The notes under the pieces: generated by a model
What the model was told of the DNA's origin: nothing
The model's database searches: none
Seen by the model: only the letters and a program-made list of their open reading frames with translations
Shown: piece by piece, positions 1-9,134 of the stretch
Numbering within the stretch: position 1 is the first letter of the stretch
How the letters are laid out: every line of letters begins with the position of its first letter
Made by a program: the position numbers and the translations under genes
Assembly: GCF_019904295.1 (NCBI RefSeq)
Contig: NZ_CP065359.1
Span: 1,017,001-1,081,000, forward strand
Source: Ruegeria sp. SCSIO 43209
Lineage (GTDB): Bacteria; Pseudomonadota; Alphaproteobacteria; Rhodobacterales; Rhodobacteraceae
Direction of reading: 5' to 3'
Length of the DNA: 64,000 nt

Positions 1-86
1 TTCCACCCCAAAAACAGGCATAAAGCCAACAATATCAATGTCGCGTTCAAAAGAGCGAGCAGTAAATCTTTGAGCGTTTTAGCCAT
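1..86 (-). CDS. Partial small membrane protein, cut by left edge
   Basis: The minus strand opens with ATG at 86-84 and reads MAKTLKDLLLALLNATLILL and onward to the window edge with no stop. The visible 28 residues are a short basic start (MAKTLK) followed by one hydrophobic segment, so this is an inner-membrane or exported protein. A GAAAGGCG ribosome-binding sequence lies a few bases upstream of the ATG. It is divergent from lpdA, and the 210-bp gap between them should contain both promoters. No family can be assigned from this fragment. Confidence 0.55.
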   Translation of the reverse strand, partial: MAKTLKDLLLALLNATLILLALCLFLGW

Positions 87-298
87 GATACGCCTTTCGA
101 AAATCGGGAAGGTCAAAAACTGGTAGTGCATATTCGTCAGTTCTAGCCTTTGCGGTAACGTGGGTATAGGCTGAATTCAGCTCCAAATACCTGATTTGAC
201 CCCGCGTCACATATGTCGCGGGCTCTGATGTTGATGCGTTGTAAAAAATAGTTTAACGGTAAACTAGTTTTTGAACTGACCTGTGCCGAGAGGGAAAC

Positions 299-1693
299 AT
301 GGCTGCACAATCTTATGATCTGATCGTAATCGGGGCTGGCCCCGGTGGCTATGTAGCCGCTATTCGCGCGGCGCAACTGGGCCTGAAGACCGCTGTTGTC
401 GAGCGCGAACATCTGGGTGGTATCTGCCTGAACTGGGGCTGTATCCCGACAAAGGCACTACTGCGATCATCGGAAGTGTTTCACCTGATGGAGCGTGCCA
501 AGGATTTTGGCTTGAAAGCAGACAAGGTCGGCTACGATCTGGATGCGGTTGTGAATCGCTCGCGCGGTGTTGCCGCGCAGTTGTCCGGCGGCATAGGTCA
601 TCTGCTGAAAAAGAACAAAGTCGCTGTTGTCATGGGTGAGGCATCGATCCCCGCCAAGGGCAAGGTCAGCGTCAAAACAGACAAAGGCACGGAAGACCTA
701 ACCGCGAAGAATATCGTTCTGGCCACCGGTGCCCGGGCGCGCGAACTGCCGGGCCTTGAAGCGGATGGCGATCTGGTCTGGACGTATAAACACGCGCTGC
801 AACCGCCGCGGATGCCCAAGAAACTGCTGGTCATCGGCTCGGGTGCGATCGGGATCGAATTCGCCAGCTTCTATAACACTTTGGGCGCGGACACGACCGT
901 GGTCGAGGTGATGGATCGAGTGCTGCCTGTAGAAGATGCCGAGATCAGTGCATTTGCCAAGAAAGCTTTCACCAAGCAGGGCATGACCATCATGGAAAAG
1001 GCGATGGTTAAACAATTGGACCGCGCCAAGGGCAAGGTGACTGCGCATATCGAGGTGAAAGGCAAGGTTGAGAAACACGATTTTGACACGGTGATCTCGG
1101 CCGTGGGCATCGTCGGTAATGTGGAAAACCTCGGGCTTGAAGCCTTGGGTGTGAAGATCGACCGCACGCACGTGGTCACCGATGAATACTGCCGCACTGG
1201 GGTAGACGGGCTTTACGCTATAGGTGATATCGCCGGGGCGCCCTGGCTGGCACACAAAGCCAGCCACGAAGGCGTGATGGTAGCTGAGCTGATCGCGGGC
1301 AAACACGCACATCCGGTGAAGCCTGAAAGCATCGCGGGCTGCACCTATTGCCAGCCTCAGGTCGCTTCGGTTGGATATAGCGAAGCCAAGGCCAAAGAGC
1401 TGGGTTATGACATCAAGGTCGGACGCTTCCCGTTCATCGGCAACGGCAAGGCCATCGCGCTTGGTGAGCCCGAGGGACTGATCAAGACCGTCTTCGATGC
1501 CAAGACCGGGGAATTGCTCGGAGCACACATGATCGGTGCCGAAGTCACAGAGCTTATTCAGGGCTATGTGGTCGGTCGCCAGTTGGAAACCACTGAAGAA
1601 GACCTGATGAACACCGTCTTCCCGCATCCGACGCTGTCTGAAATGATGCATGAAAGCGTGCTGGATGCCTATGGACGCGTGATCCACATGTAA
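299..1693 (+). CDS. lpdA: Dihydrolipoyl dehydrogenase (E3)
   Basis: This is the flavoprotein E3 that reoxidises lipoamide in 2-oxoacid dehydrogenase or glycine-cleavage complexes, passing electrons to NAD. It has 464 residues, a normal family length. The N-terminal FAD dinucleotide motif GAGPGG lies at residues 12-17. The redox-active disulfide is CLNWGC (C43 and C48). A second GSGAIG dinucleotide fold near residue 180 binds NAD. The C-terminal HPTLSE carries the catalytic His443 and Glu448. The start follows a GAGGGAAAC sequence. No other 2-oxoacid dehydrogenase subunit is in view, so which complex it serves is unknown; it may be a pyruvate dehydrogenase gene set continuing to the left. Confidence 0.95.
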   Translation: MAAQSYDLIVIGAGPGGYVAAIRAAQLGLKTAVVEREHLGGICLNWGCIPTKALLRSSEVFHLMERAKDFGLKADKVGYDLDAVVNRSRGVAAQLSGGIGHLLKKNKVAVVMGEASIPAKGKVSVKTDKGTEDLTAKNIVLATGARARELPGLEADGDLVWTYKHALQPPRMPKKLLVIGSGAIGIEFASFYNTLGADTTVVEVMDRVLPVEDAEISAFAKKAFTKQGMTIMEKAMVKQLDRAKGKVTAHIEVKGKVEKHDFDTVISAVGIVGNVENLGLEALGVKIDRTHVVTDEYCRTGVDGLYAIGDIAGAPWLAHKASHEGVMVAELIAGKHAHPVKPESIAGCTYCQPQVASVGYSEAKAKELGYDIKVGRFPFIGNGKAIALGEPEGLIKTVFDAKTGELLGAHMIGAEVTELIQGYVVGRQLETTEEDLMNTVFPHPTLSEMMHESVLDAYGRVIHM

Positions 1694-1697
1694 GGCC

Positions 1698-1818
1698 AGG
1701 GGGCTCTGCCCCCGCCGCGGCAAGCCGCGACTCCCCCGAGATACTTATAGCCAGATGAAGCAGGGGATCCGTACTTCATCTGGCCGAAAATACCTCGGAG
1801 CGCGAGGCAGAGCCTCGC
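1698..1818. repeat. Dispersed palindromic repeat at a convergent gene junction
   Basis: This lies between the convergent lpdA and M20 genes. It contains a GGGGGC/GCCCCC hairpin (1699-1713), a CGCGGC/GCCGCG hairpin, then two head-to-head copies of a CTTCATCTGGC...CTCGG unit (minus copy 1735-1760, plus copy 1774-1798), and finally a GCGAGGC/GCCTCGC hairpin. The unit recurs near 59,104. The position and structure suggest a bidirectional terminator or a REP-like mobile palindrome. Confidence 0.6.
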
Positions 1819-1827
1819 AAAGGATCC

Positions 1828-3213
1828 TCATTTATTTATTGCTTCCAATATACGGGCCCACGAGCGGATGCCTTTGTGGAAGCTTTTGACGTCGTATTTC
1901 TCGTTCGGCGAGTGGATGGCATCATCGTCATTGGCATACCCAACCAGCATCGAATCCAGCCCCAACACTGTATTGAAATATCCAACCACCGGGATTGATC
2001 CGCCCATCCCGGTGAAAACGGCCTCGCGATTCCACTCGTCCGAAAGTGCTCTGCGGGCCGCTTCGAATTCTGGGCGGCTAAGGTTCATCACCGAAGCAGG
2101 AGAGCCTTCGAGATCACTGTCCCAGACCACTTTTGCATCCGTAGACAGGCGCTCTTCGACATGTTTGCGGATCCTTTTGCGGAGCGCATCCGGGTCCATG
2201 TCGCCGACCAGGCGGCAGGTGATCTTGCAATGTGCCTCGGACGGGATAACGGTCTTGGAGCCCGCGCCGTTGTAACCTCCCCAAAGGCCATTCACTTCGA
2301 GTGTGGGTCGCGCCCATTGTTGTTCCAGCGTGGAATAGCCTGTTTCACCGTGCGGCTCGGTATAGCCAACCGAATTCAGGTATTCCGCTTCATCAAACCC
2401 GCAATTCTCCCATTGGCGCAACTGCTCGGCCGGGACTTCGTGTACGCCTTCGTAAAAACCTTCGACCGCGACGCGGCCGGTTTCTTCATCATAGAAGGAT
2501 GCGACGATGCACGACAGTTCCCGCAGCGGGTTCAGACCCGGCCCGCCATAGTGGCCCGAATGCAGGTCGATGCGGGGACCGATGATTGTGAATTCATCCT
2601 TGAGCATGCCGCGCAATTGCGACGCTATCGAAGGCACCCCCCGCGACACCATCGAAGTATCACAGACCAGCGCGAGATCCGCCTGAAGCTCGGATTTGTT
2701 TGCTTTGAGAAATGGCACGAGTGAGGGCGACCCGGATTCTTCCTCACCTTCGAAGAAAAACGTGATGCGGCAGGGCAGGGTGCCATGCACTGCTTTCCAG
2801 GCGCGGCAGGCCTCGACGAAGGTCATCAGTTGGCCTTTGTCGTCAGAAGCGCCGCGCCCGCGTATCACCTGTCCGTGTGGAGTGTCTTCCAAAGCCGGAT
2901 CGAAAGGATCGCGTGTCCACAGCTCCAGCGGATCGACAGGTTGCACATCATAGTGTCCATAGAACAGAACATGCGGCCCACCGCTGTCCTCACCGACATG
3001 GCCAACGACCATGGGATGTCCCGGAGTTTCGCGCTTTTCGGCTGCAATACCGATACTTTTCAGATCCGCCACCAGCCAATCGGCAGCCTGGTCGACTTGG
3101 TCCTTGAAGGCCGGGTCAGTCGAGATGGAGGGAATGCGCAGAAACTCCATCAGGCGGTCGATGGAGGTGGTCAGATCGGTATCGATCCGGCTCAGTACAG
3201 CGTCAAGCGACAT
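1828..3213 (-). CDS. M20-family metallopeptidase (dipeptidase-like)
   Basis: A cytosolic zinc-dependent exopeptidase or dipeptidase of 461 residues, without signal peptide. The M20 signature is clear: FYGHYDVQP supplies the first metal His and Asp (about H87 and D89), GRGASDDKG supplies the bridging Asp near 124, and FEGEEESGSPS carries the catalytic Glu and metal Glu near 157-158. The dimerisation/lid domain follows (about residues 200-360), and the last metal His is probably in the C-terminal AIHSPNE motif. It is convergent with lpdA across the palindromic repeat. The substrate cannot be read from sequence; carnosinase-like or other dipeptide cleavage is most likely. Confidence 0.85.
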   Translation of the reverse strand: MSLDAVLSRIDTDLTTSIDRLMEFLRIPSISTDPAFKDQVDQAADWLVADLKSIGIAAEKRETPGHPMVVGHVGEDSGGPHVLFYGHYDVQPVDPLELWTRDPFDPALEDTPHGQVIRGRGASDDKGQLMTFVEACRAWKAVHGTLPCRITFFFEGEEESGSPSLVPFLKANKSELQADLALVCDTSMVSRGVPSIASQLRGMLKDEFTIIGPRIDLHSGHYGGPGLNPLRELSCIVASFYDEETGRVAVEGFYEGVHEVPAEQLRQWENCGFDEAEYLNSVGYTEPHGETGYSTLEQQWARPTLEVNGLWGGYNGAGSKTVIPSEAHCKITCRLVGDMDPDALRKRIRKHVEERLSTDAKVVWDSDLEGSPASVMNLSRPEFEAARRALSDEWNREAVFTGMGGSIPVVGYFNTVLGLDSMLVGYANDDDAIHSPNEKYDVKSFHKGIRSWARILEAINK

Positions 3214-3371
3214 AGGGGTCTCCTGGGAAGGTCTTGAAATTGGACAGAGCCTATCAGCATGGGCGGTACCGTCCAGCAGGTTTCTGTGCTGGATCTGGGG
3301 GAAAGGCCTGCGGCGTTTCCTCGCGTCTTGTGGTCGTAACTTTGCTTGTCGGTTTAGGCGTTTGGCGTTAT

Positions 3372-3385
3372 TTGATGCAAATCAA
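3372..3385. promoter_or_regulatory. FNR/FnrL box upstream of hemA
   Basis: The sequence TTGAT-GCAA-ATCAA is a perfect match to the FNR-family consensus TTGAT-N4-ATCAA. Its centre lies about 137 bp upstream of the hemA start. In Rhodobacter, FnrL is known to regulate hemA when oxygen is low. The same control is inferred here. Confidence 0.75.
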
Positions 3386-3515
3386 AGTTGGGTTCGGCTG
3401 TTCGGCTGTAGGCCAGTTGGACAGATGAACGCGACGCCATACTTCCAGCCCGGCTTGTGAAGTGGCGAAAAAAGTCGCCCGGGGCTATAATAACCGGGCA
3501 TCCAAGGAGGGTCCG

Positions 3516-4739
3516 TTGGACTATACTGCTCAGCTCGATACAGCGATTGCCAGGCTGCATGACGAAGGACGTTATCGGACCTTTATCGATATTGAACGTC
3601 GGAACGGTCATTTTCCGCATGCGGTACGGACTTGTCCCGATGGTTCGCAGCAGAACATCACCGTGTGGTGTGGCAATGATTATTTGGGCATGGGTCAGAA
3701 TCCTGTTGTTTTGGAGGCCATGCACGAGGCGGTGGAGGCCGCAGGCGCAGGCTCGGGCGGGACGCGCAACATTTCAGGCACGACAGTCTATCACAAACGG
3801 CTGGAAGCTGAATTGGCGGACTTGCACGGCAAAGAAGCCGCACTGCTATTCACCAGTGCCTATATCGCCAATGACGCGACACTCAGCACTCTGCCAAAAT
3901 TGTTCCCCGGCCTGATTATATATTCCGATGCACTGAACCATGCGTCGATGATCGAAGGCGTGCGCCGCAACGGGGGTGCCAAACGCATCTTCCGCCACAA
4001 TGACGTGGCACATCTGCGTGAGTTGCTTGAGGCTGATGACCCTGCAGCCCCCAAGCTGATCGCGTTTGAGTCGGTCTATTCGATGGATGGCGATTTCGGA
4101 CCCATTGAAGAGATTTGCGATCTGGCCGATGAATTCGGTGCTTTGACCTATATTGATGAGGTTCACGCGGTTGGCATGTACGGCCCCCGCGGCGGGGGCG
4201 TAACCGAGCGTGATCGGTTGGCGCATCGCATTGACATCATCAACGGAACGCTGGCCAAAGCCTACGGTGTCATGGGTGGTTATATCGCCGCCAGCGCTAA
4301 GATGTGCGATGCCATCCGGTCCTATGCGCCGGGCTTCATCTTCACTACCTCGCTGCCTCCTGCGGTTGCGGCAGGGGCGGCAGCCTCGGTGGCCTATCTC
4401 AAGCGCGCGCCTGAACTGCGCGAGCAGCACCAGACCCAGGCCAGCATTCTTAAGCTGAGGCTGAAAGGGCTTGGCATGCCTCTGATTGATCACGGCAGCC
4501 ACATTGTGCCGGTGATCGTTGGCAACCCAGTCCACACCAAGAAGTTGAGCGATATGCTGCTGGATGACTATGGTATCTATGTGCAGCCAATCAATTTCCC
4601 GACCGTTCCGCGCGGCACCGAACGTCTGCGGTTTACGCCATCTCCGGTGCATGGACCCGACGAAATGAACCGTCTGGTGCAGGCAATGGACGAACTTTGG
4701 TCACATTGTGCGCTAAATCGCGCCGAACTTGCTGGATAA
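3516..4739 (+). CDS. hemA: 5-aminolevulinate synthase
   Basis: PLP-dependent condensation of glycine with succinyl-CoA, the first step of tetrapyrrole synthesis by the Shemin pathway used in alphaproteobacteria. The TTG at 3516 is chosen because AAGGAGG sits at 3504-3510 with five bases of spacing, and because it gives the standard 407 residues beginning [14 protein letters not shown]. An upstream ATG at 3462 in the same frame would add 18 residues with no family similarity. The catalytic lysine lies in [13 protein letters not shown] (about residue 248), and the [15 protein letters not shown] motif is typical. Weak TTG initiation plus the FNR box upstream imply tight regulation. Confidence 0.95.
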   Translation: MDYTAQLDTAIARLHDEGRYRTFIDIERRNGHFPHAVRTCPDGSQQNITVWCGNDYLGMGQNPVVLEAMHEAVEAAGAGSGGTRNISGTTVYHKRLEAELADLHGKEAALLFTSAYIANDATLSTLPKLFPGLIIYSDALNHASMIEGVRRNGGAKRIFRHNDVAHLRELLEADDPAAPKLIAFESVYSMDGDFGPIEEICDLADEFGALTYIDEVHAVGMYGPRGGGVTERDRLAHRIDIINGTLAKAYGVMGGYIAASAKMCDAIRSYAPGFIFTTSLPPAVAAGAAASVAYLKRAPELREQHQTQASILKLRLKGLGMPLIDHGSHIVPVIVGNPVHTKKLSDMLLDDYGIYVQPINFPTVPRGTERLRFTPSPVHGPDEMNRLVQAMDELWSHCALNRAELAG

Positions 4740-4869
4740 CCTCACGCTAAAGTGTGCAACGAGTTTGCTGCGTGTTAAGCTTACGCTAACAAAAGAAGCG
4801 GACGAATCGTTATAGGGGCGATTCGACGTTTGCGCGTAACACGCGACAGGCAAAGATGGGGCAGCAGGA

Positions 4870-6084
4870 ATGATTGGGCGCAGATCACAGCGCGATTCCG
4901 AAGAAGACATGGACGTCAGACCCAAGGGTTTTGATGACTATGAGGTACGGCTTGGCGATGTCATGCGCGGCGAACGTGCAACGATGGGCAAGTCGCTTCT
5001 GGATGTGCAGCGTGAACTGCGAATCAAAGCCAACTACATCGCCGCCATCGAAAATGCAGATCCCGATGCCTTTGACACACCCGGCTTCATCGCCGGGTAT
5101 GTGCGTTCATATGCCCGCTATCTGGGCATGAACCCCGATGAGACTTTTGCGACCTTCTGTCAGGAAAGCGGTTTCGAGGTTGCGCATGGCATGTCAGCCG
5201 AGGCGTCGGTGGTCAAAAAAGCGCAAGGTGGTTTGCCCTCACGCGGGCCGATGGGACGTGATCCGTTTGTCTCGCCCAGTACGCCTTATATACCGGGCCG
5301 CGAATCCGTAGTCAGCCAGATTGAACCGCGTGCTATTGGATCGACGCTGGTGCTGTTGGCCGTCATTGGCGGCATCGGTTATGGGGGCTGGTCGGTTCTG
5401 AACCGCATTCAGCAGGTGCAGGTCAGCCCGGTTGAGCAGGCCCCCGTCGTGCTTACAGACCTTGACCCGCTGGATGCCGCACAGGCCCGGCCCGAGGCAA
5501 CGGAACTGGCCAGCGCCGAGGTGCCAAGCTCTGAAGCGCTGGATCGTCTGTATCGTCCGCAGGCACTTGATGTGCCGGTGCTGGTGGCGCGGGATGCGCC
5601 GATTTCCACCCTTGATCCGCGCAATGTCGGAACGTTCCGCGCGCCCGAACCTCCGCAGATCAAGGTGACCGAAGTTCATACGGTTGAACGCCCGGCCTTG
5701 CCTCAAGTGGTTGAAAAGCTGGATACGACGCTGAAGATCGTGGCCGTGAACCCTGCTTGGATGCGTGTCACGGCAGCCGATGGCAGCGTGATTTTCGAAG
5801 GAACTCTGGGTACCGTTGAGCAGGGCAGCACGTTTGAAGTGCCGCTCACCGAGGAACCCCCGCAACTGCGAGCAGGAGCCGCGGGGTCGGTCTATTTCTC
5901 GATGAATGGCGAACATTTTGGTCCTGTGGGCGCGCCGGGCACGGTGGCCAAAGGTGTTGTTCTGTCAAAGGATGCCGTTGCAGAAACCTTCGCAGTTGCC
6001 GATCTTGAGGCCGATCAGAACAGCGCACTCAAGCAACTGGTGGCCGAGTTGCAGACCGAGGCGGCAGAAGCGCCCGCCGAGTGA
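4870..6084 (+). CDS. RodZ-like helix-turn-helix membrane protein (DUF4115)
   Basis: A 404-residue protein with the RodZ layout. It has an N-terminal XRE-type helix-turn-helix domain (about residues 25-90, containing GKSLLDVQRELRIKANYI) and an unstructured linker. One transmembrane segment (about 158-178, STLVLLAVIGGIGYGGW) follows, and then a periplasmic C-terminal beta domain (about 280-360, including NPAWMRVTAADGS). RodZ links MreB to cell-wall elongation and rod shape; that role is inferred from architecture. An alternative start is the internal ATG at 4909, but the first ATG has an acceptable GCAGGA upstream. ispG follows 70 bp downstream, probably in the same transcript. Confidence 0.75.
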   Translation: MIGRRSQRDSEEDMDVRPKGFDDYEVRLGDVMRGERATMGKSLLDVQRELRIKANYIAAIENADPDAFDTPGFIAGYVRSYARYLGMNPDETFATFCQESGFEVAHGMSAEASVVKKAQGGLPSRGPMGRDPFVSPSTPYIPGRESVVSQIEPRAIGSTLVLLAVIGGIGYGGWSVLNRIQQVQVSPVEQAPVVLTDLDPLDAAQARPEATELASAEVPSSEALDRLYRPQALDVPVLVARDAPISTLDPRNVGTFRAPEPPQIKVTEVHTVERPALPQVVEKLDTTLKIVAVNPAWMRVTAADGSVIFEGTLGTVEQGSTFEVPLTEEPPQLRAGAAGSVYFSMNGEHFGPVGAPGTVAKGVVLSKDAVAETFAVADLEADQNSALKQLVAELQTEAAEAPAE

Positions 6085-6154
6085 TCTTGGCATTGCTCCC
6101 CAAGGGATGGCGAACTATCTAAGGGTCAATTCAGGCTGATCCGGATCGATCCTC

Positions 6155-7276
6155 ATGTCGCTCAATCACGTGCGCCCTTGGCGCAATATCTATCGCCGCA
6201 AATCCCGCCAGATCATGGTTGGCAATGTGCCCGTCGGAGGTGACGCACCGATTGCCGTGCAGACCATGACCAACACGCTGACCACCGATGTGGCTGCGAC
6301 CGTGGCACAGGTGCAGGCGGCAGCAGAGGCGGGGGCGGATATCGTGCGGGTCTCGGTCCCGGATGAGGCCTCGTCAAAAGCGCTGAAAGAGATCGTGCGC
6401 GAAAGCCCTGTTCCTATCGTGGCTGATATTCATTTCCACTACCGTCGCGGAATCGAATCCGCCGAGGCCGGTGCGGCCTGTCTACGGATCAATCCGGGCA
6501 ATATCGGCGATGAAAAACGGGTGAAAGAGGTCATCAAAGCCGCGCGAGACCACAATTGCTCGATCCGGATCGGGGTGAACGCAGGGAGCCTGGAAAAGCA
6601 CCTGCTTGAGAAATACGGCGAGCCGTGCCCCGAAGCGATGGTCGAGAGCGGGTTGGAGCATATCCGTATTCTCGAAGACAACGACTTTCACAATTTCAAG
6701 ATCAGTGTGAAGGCCAGCGACGTATTCCTGTCAGCGGCGGCTTATCAGGGCATTGCCGAGGCGACGGATGCGCCCATCCATCTGGGCATCACCGAGGCCG
6801 GAGGGCTGGTCAGCGGCACCATCAAATCGGCCATCGGTCTGGGCAATCTGCTGTGGATGGGCATTGGCGACACGATCCGCGTCAGCCTGTCTGCTGATCC
6901 GGTGGAAGAGGTCAAGGTCGGCTATGAGATCCTGAAATCTCTGGGCCTGCGCCATCGCGGCGTGAACATCATCTCATGCCCCTCCTGCGCGCGACAGGGT
7001 TTTGACGTAATCAAAACGGTTGAGGCGTTGGAGCATCGCTTGGAACACATCAAGACACCCATGAGCCTGTCGATCATCGGCTGTGTCGTGAACGGTCCGG
7101 GTGAGGCGCTGATGACCGATGTCGGTTTCACCGGTGGCGGGGCAGGCTCGGGCATGGTCTATCTGGCAGGCAAAGCCAGCCACAAGATGTCAAACGACCA
7201 GATGATTGATCACATCGTTGAAGAGGTCGAAAAGAAGGCAGCAGAGCTGGATGCGGCAGCTGAAGCTGCTGAGTAA
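6155..7276 (+). CDS. ispG: 4-hydroxy-3-methylbut-2-en-1-yl diphosphate synthase
   Basis: The iron-sulfur enzyme that converts methylerythritol cyclodiphosphate to HMBPP in the non-mevalonate isoprenoid pathway. It has 373 residues. The N-terminal TIM-barrel part contains [12 protein letters not shown] and GVNAGSLE. The C-terminal [4Fe-4S] ligands are the two cysteines of SCPSCARQ and the cysteine of GCVVNGPGE, and the distal glutamate is in the same motif. Placement after the RodZ-like gene is common in proteobacteria. It converges on the deiminase gene with a gap of only six bases. Confidence 0.95.
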   Translation: MSLNHVRPWRNIYRRKSRQIMVGNVPVGGDAPIAVQTMTNTLTTDVAATVAQVQAAAEAGADIVRVSVPDEASSKALKEIVRESPVPIVADIHFHYRRGIESAEAGAACLRINPGNIGDEKRVKEVIKAARDHNCSIRIGVNAGSLEKHLLEKYGEPCPEAMVESGLEHIRILEDNDFHNFKISVKASDVFLSAAAYQGIAEATDAPIHLGITEAGGLVSGTIKSAIGLGNLLWMGIGDTIRVSLSADPVEEVKVGYEILKSLGLRHRGVNIISCPSCARQGFDVIKTVEALEHRLEHIKTPMSLSIIGCVVNGPGEALMTDVGFTGGGAGSGMVYLAGKASHKMSNDQMIDHIVEEVEKKAAELDAAAEAAE

Positions 7277-7282
7277 CAAGGC

Positions 7283-8353
7283 CTATGCAACAGGCATTTG
7301 CTGTGTTGCGCAGTGAATGCCGCCGCCCAGCTCGCCCAATACGTCGACATTCAATGCAATGATCTCGCGCCCGGGGTAGTGACGAGCTAGGGCCATCTGT
7401 GCAATCTCATCGGTTTCGCGGTCTCCAAACTGGGCCATCACGATGCCGCCATTACAAATATAGTAATTCGCATAAGACGCCACGAATTCGGGATCGTTAA
7501 CTCGGCGCCTATTGGGTTCAGGGATCACCTCAACCTGCAATCCTTCGGCGACGAGACGGTCATGAGTATCAAGGGCCGCGACATGAAACGGATCATCCAC
7601 ATCCGGCTCGTCTGGCAGGTTGATCAAAACGCGCCCAGGGCCGGTGAAGCGCGCCAGACTGTCGATGTGGTAATCGGTGATATCCTCGCCCCAGACCCCA
7701 TCAGACCAGACCATGCGGTCGGCCCCATATGCAGCCAGTAATCGAGATTCAATTTCATTGCGTGACAGGTCTGGATTGCGGTTCTCATTCACCCACGAGC
7801 TTTCATGGGCCATGATCAACCCATGACCGTCTTGTTCTACACCGCCGGCCTCGCCTTTCAAGCCGGTCGGAAGCAGGGGCAGACCGAGATGGTCGGCAAC
7901 CTTGGCAGCGATCCGCGCATCGTGTTTGTGCACCTGTTTCCGACCCCAGCCATTGAACTGGATACGAGTGACCGCAATCCCGCCTCGATTGTCGATCACG
8001 AAGATTGGACCTGCGTCGCGGCACCACAAATCTTCGGTTGGAACATCCCAGAGCTCGACTGATGAGGAAAGTTTTTGACGTGCATCCGCATGGTGCTTTC
8101 CCGCCGCAAGCATCGTCACGGGTTCAAAGGCGGAAATGGCGTTCGCGATTTCCGCGATGGTTTGTTGCACCATATCCAGAAAGATCTGGTCACGGTAAAC
8201 TTTGCGGCTGACCGGCCATTGCATAAATGTGCGTTCGTGGGGCGCTTCTTCCGCCGGTACAAAGAAGTTTGAGGTGCGCTGAGCGAGGGCTTGCTTAGAC
8301 AGGCCCATAAAACTCAGCGCACCTCCAGTGAGTAAGAGGTTCCGTCGATCCAT
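7283..8353 (-). CDS. Agmatine deiminase-family exported hydrolase
   Basis: A guanidino-group hydrolase of the agmatine deiminase / Porphyromonas-type peptidylarginine deiminase family, 356 residues. The ATG at 8353 is chosen over an upstream start at 8401 because it begins MDRRNLLLTGGALSF, a signal with a twin-arginine-like DRRN and an AQA-type cleavage region, and it clears the upstream gene. Catalytic signatures are WCRDAGPIFV, the HIDSLARF segment, and the nucleophilic cysteine in GGGIHCATQQ near the C terminus. Agmatine deiminases are usually cytosolic, so an exported form may act on other guanidino compounds. It is probably co-transcribed with the DsbA-like and M48 genes. Confidence 0.8.
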   Translation of the reverse strand: MDRRNLLLTGGALSFMGLSKQALAQRTSNFFVPAEEAPHERTFMQWPVSRKVYRDQIFLDMVQQTIAEIANAISAFEPVTMLAAGKHHADARQKLSSSVELWDVPTEDLWCRDAGPIFVIDNRGGIAVTRIQFNGWGRKQVHKHDARIAAKVADHLGLPLLPTGLKGEAGGVEQDGHGLIMAHESSWVNENRNPDLSRNEIESRLLAAYGADRMVWSDGVWGEDITDYHIDSLARFTGPGRVLINLPDEPDVDDPFHVAALDTHDRLVAEGLQVEVIPEPNRRRVNDPEFVASYANYYICNGGIVMAQFGDRETDEIAQMALARHYPGREIIALNVDVLGELGGGIHCATQQMPVA

Positions 8354-8375
8354 GCTGGAAACCCACAGTGATGAC

Positions 8376-9134
8376 TTAACCCTGTTCTGCCCGAACACCA
8401 TTTGCGATCTGGAGCATTTGGTCTGCGGGCAGGTACCCGCGCATCATTTCGGTGCCCAGAACAAAGGACGGTGTGCCTGAAATCCGCAGCTTTTGCGCCA
8501 GATCGCGGGTTTTTGCGATTTCTTCGGTGACCTCATCGCTGTTCATTGCCGCGATGATCGCGTCGCTGTCCAGACCCAGCCCATCTGAAATCCGGCGCAG
8601 GGTCACCTCGGAGGGCTCGCCGCTGAATTCCAGCAGAGCGTCATGCACCTGCTTATAGGCATCGTCTCCCGCCACCTGTTTTGTTGCGATGGCAAAGCGG
8701 GATGACGCTACAGAGGCATCGCCCAGGATCGGCAATTCCTTAATCACAAGACGGATATTGCCGTCCTCGGCCAGCAGGGTGGCCACTTCGGGCACGGCGC
8801 GCCGGCAGTAACCGCAACGGTAGTCCATGAACTCGACCAGAGTAATATCGCCGTCCGGATTGCCACCGACCCAGCTGTAACCGTCATTAAAAAGCTCGTC
8901 AGCGTTGGCCGCAACGAGCTCCTTGTCAGCCTGAGCCTCGGCAACGGCATTGCGTTCCTCAAGGATATTGATCGCCTCGAGGATCACTTCGGGGTTTTCC
9001 AGAAGGTATTCGCGCACTTGTGCGCCAAACTCGGCCTTCTCGGCGTCGCTCATCGCGTTCAATTCCAGCGCCTGCGCAGGACCAGTGATCAGGGAAAGAC
9101 CCAATAGGGCCGGTGCAGCATGTCTCAGGATCAT
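8376..9134 (-). CDS. DsbA-family thiol oxidoreductase, exported
   Basis: A periplasmic thioredoxin-fold protein of 252 residues. The start is the ATG at 9134 because it gives a proper signal peptide (MILRHAAPALLGLSLITGPAQA) and overlaps the upstream stop as ATGA, a sign of translational coupling. After the signal there is an alpha-helical N-terminal extension rich in Glu and Ala. The thioredoxin domain follows with the active site CGYC in FMDYRCGYCRRAVPEV and the cis-Pro motif GTPSF near the C terminus. The arrangement matches DsbA/ScsC-like Com1-type proteins. It may shuffle disulfides in the protease encoded upstream. Confidence 0.85.
   Translation of the reverse strand: MILRHAAPALLGLSLITGPAQALELNAMSDAEKAEFGAQVREYLLENPEVILEAINILEERNAVAEAQADKELVAANADELFNDGYSWVGGNPDGDITLVEFMDYRCGYCRRAVPEVATLLAEDGNIRLVIKELPILGDASVASSRFAIATKQVAGDDAYKQVHDALLEFSGEPSEVTLRRISDGLGLDSDAIIAAMNSDEVTEEIAKTRDLAQKLRISGTPSFVLGTEMMRGYLPADQMLQIANGVRAEQG

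Noticed and set aside
698..1723. Long minus-strand reading frame opposite lpdA
   Set aside because: It lies within the complement of a well-conserved gene and has no recognisable domain; GC-rich DNA commonly opens such frames.
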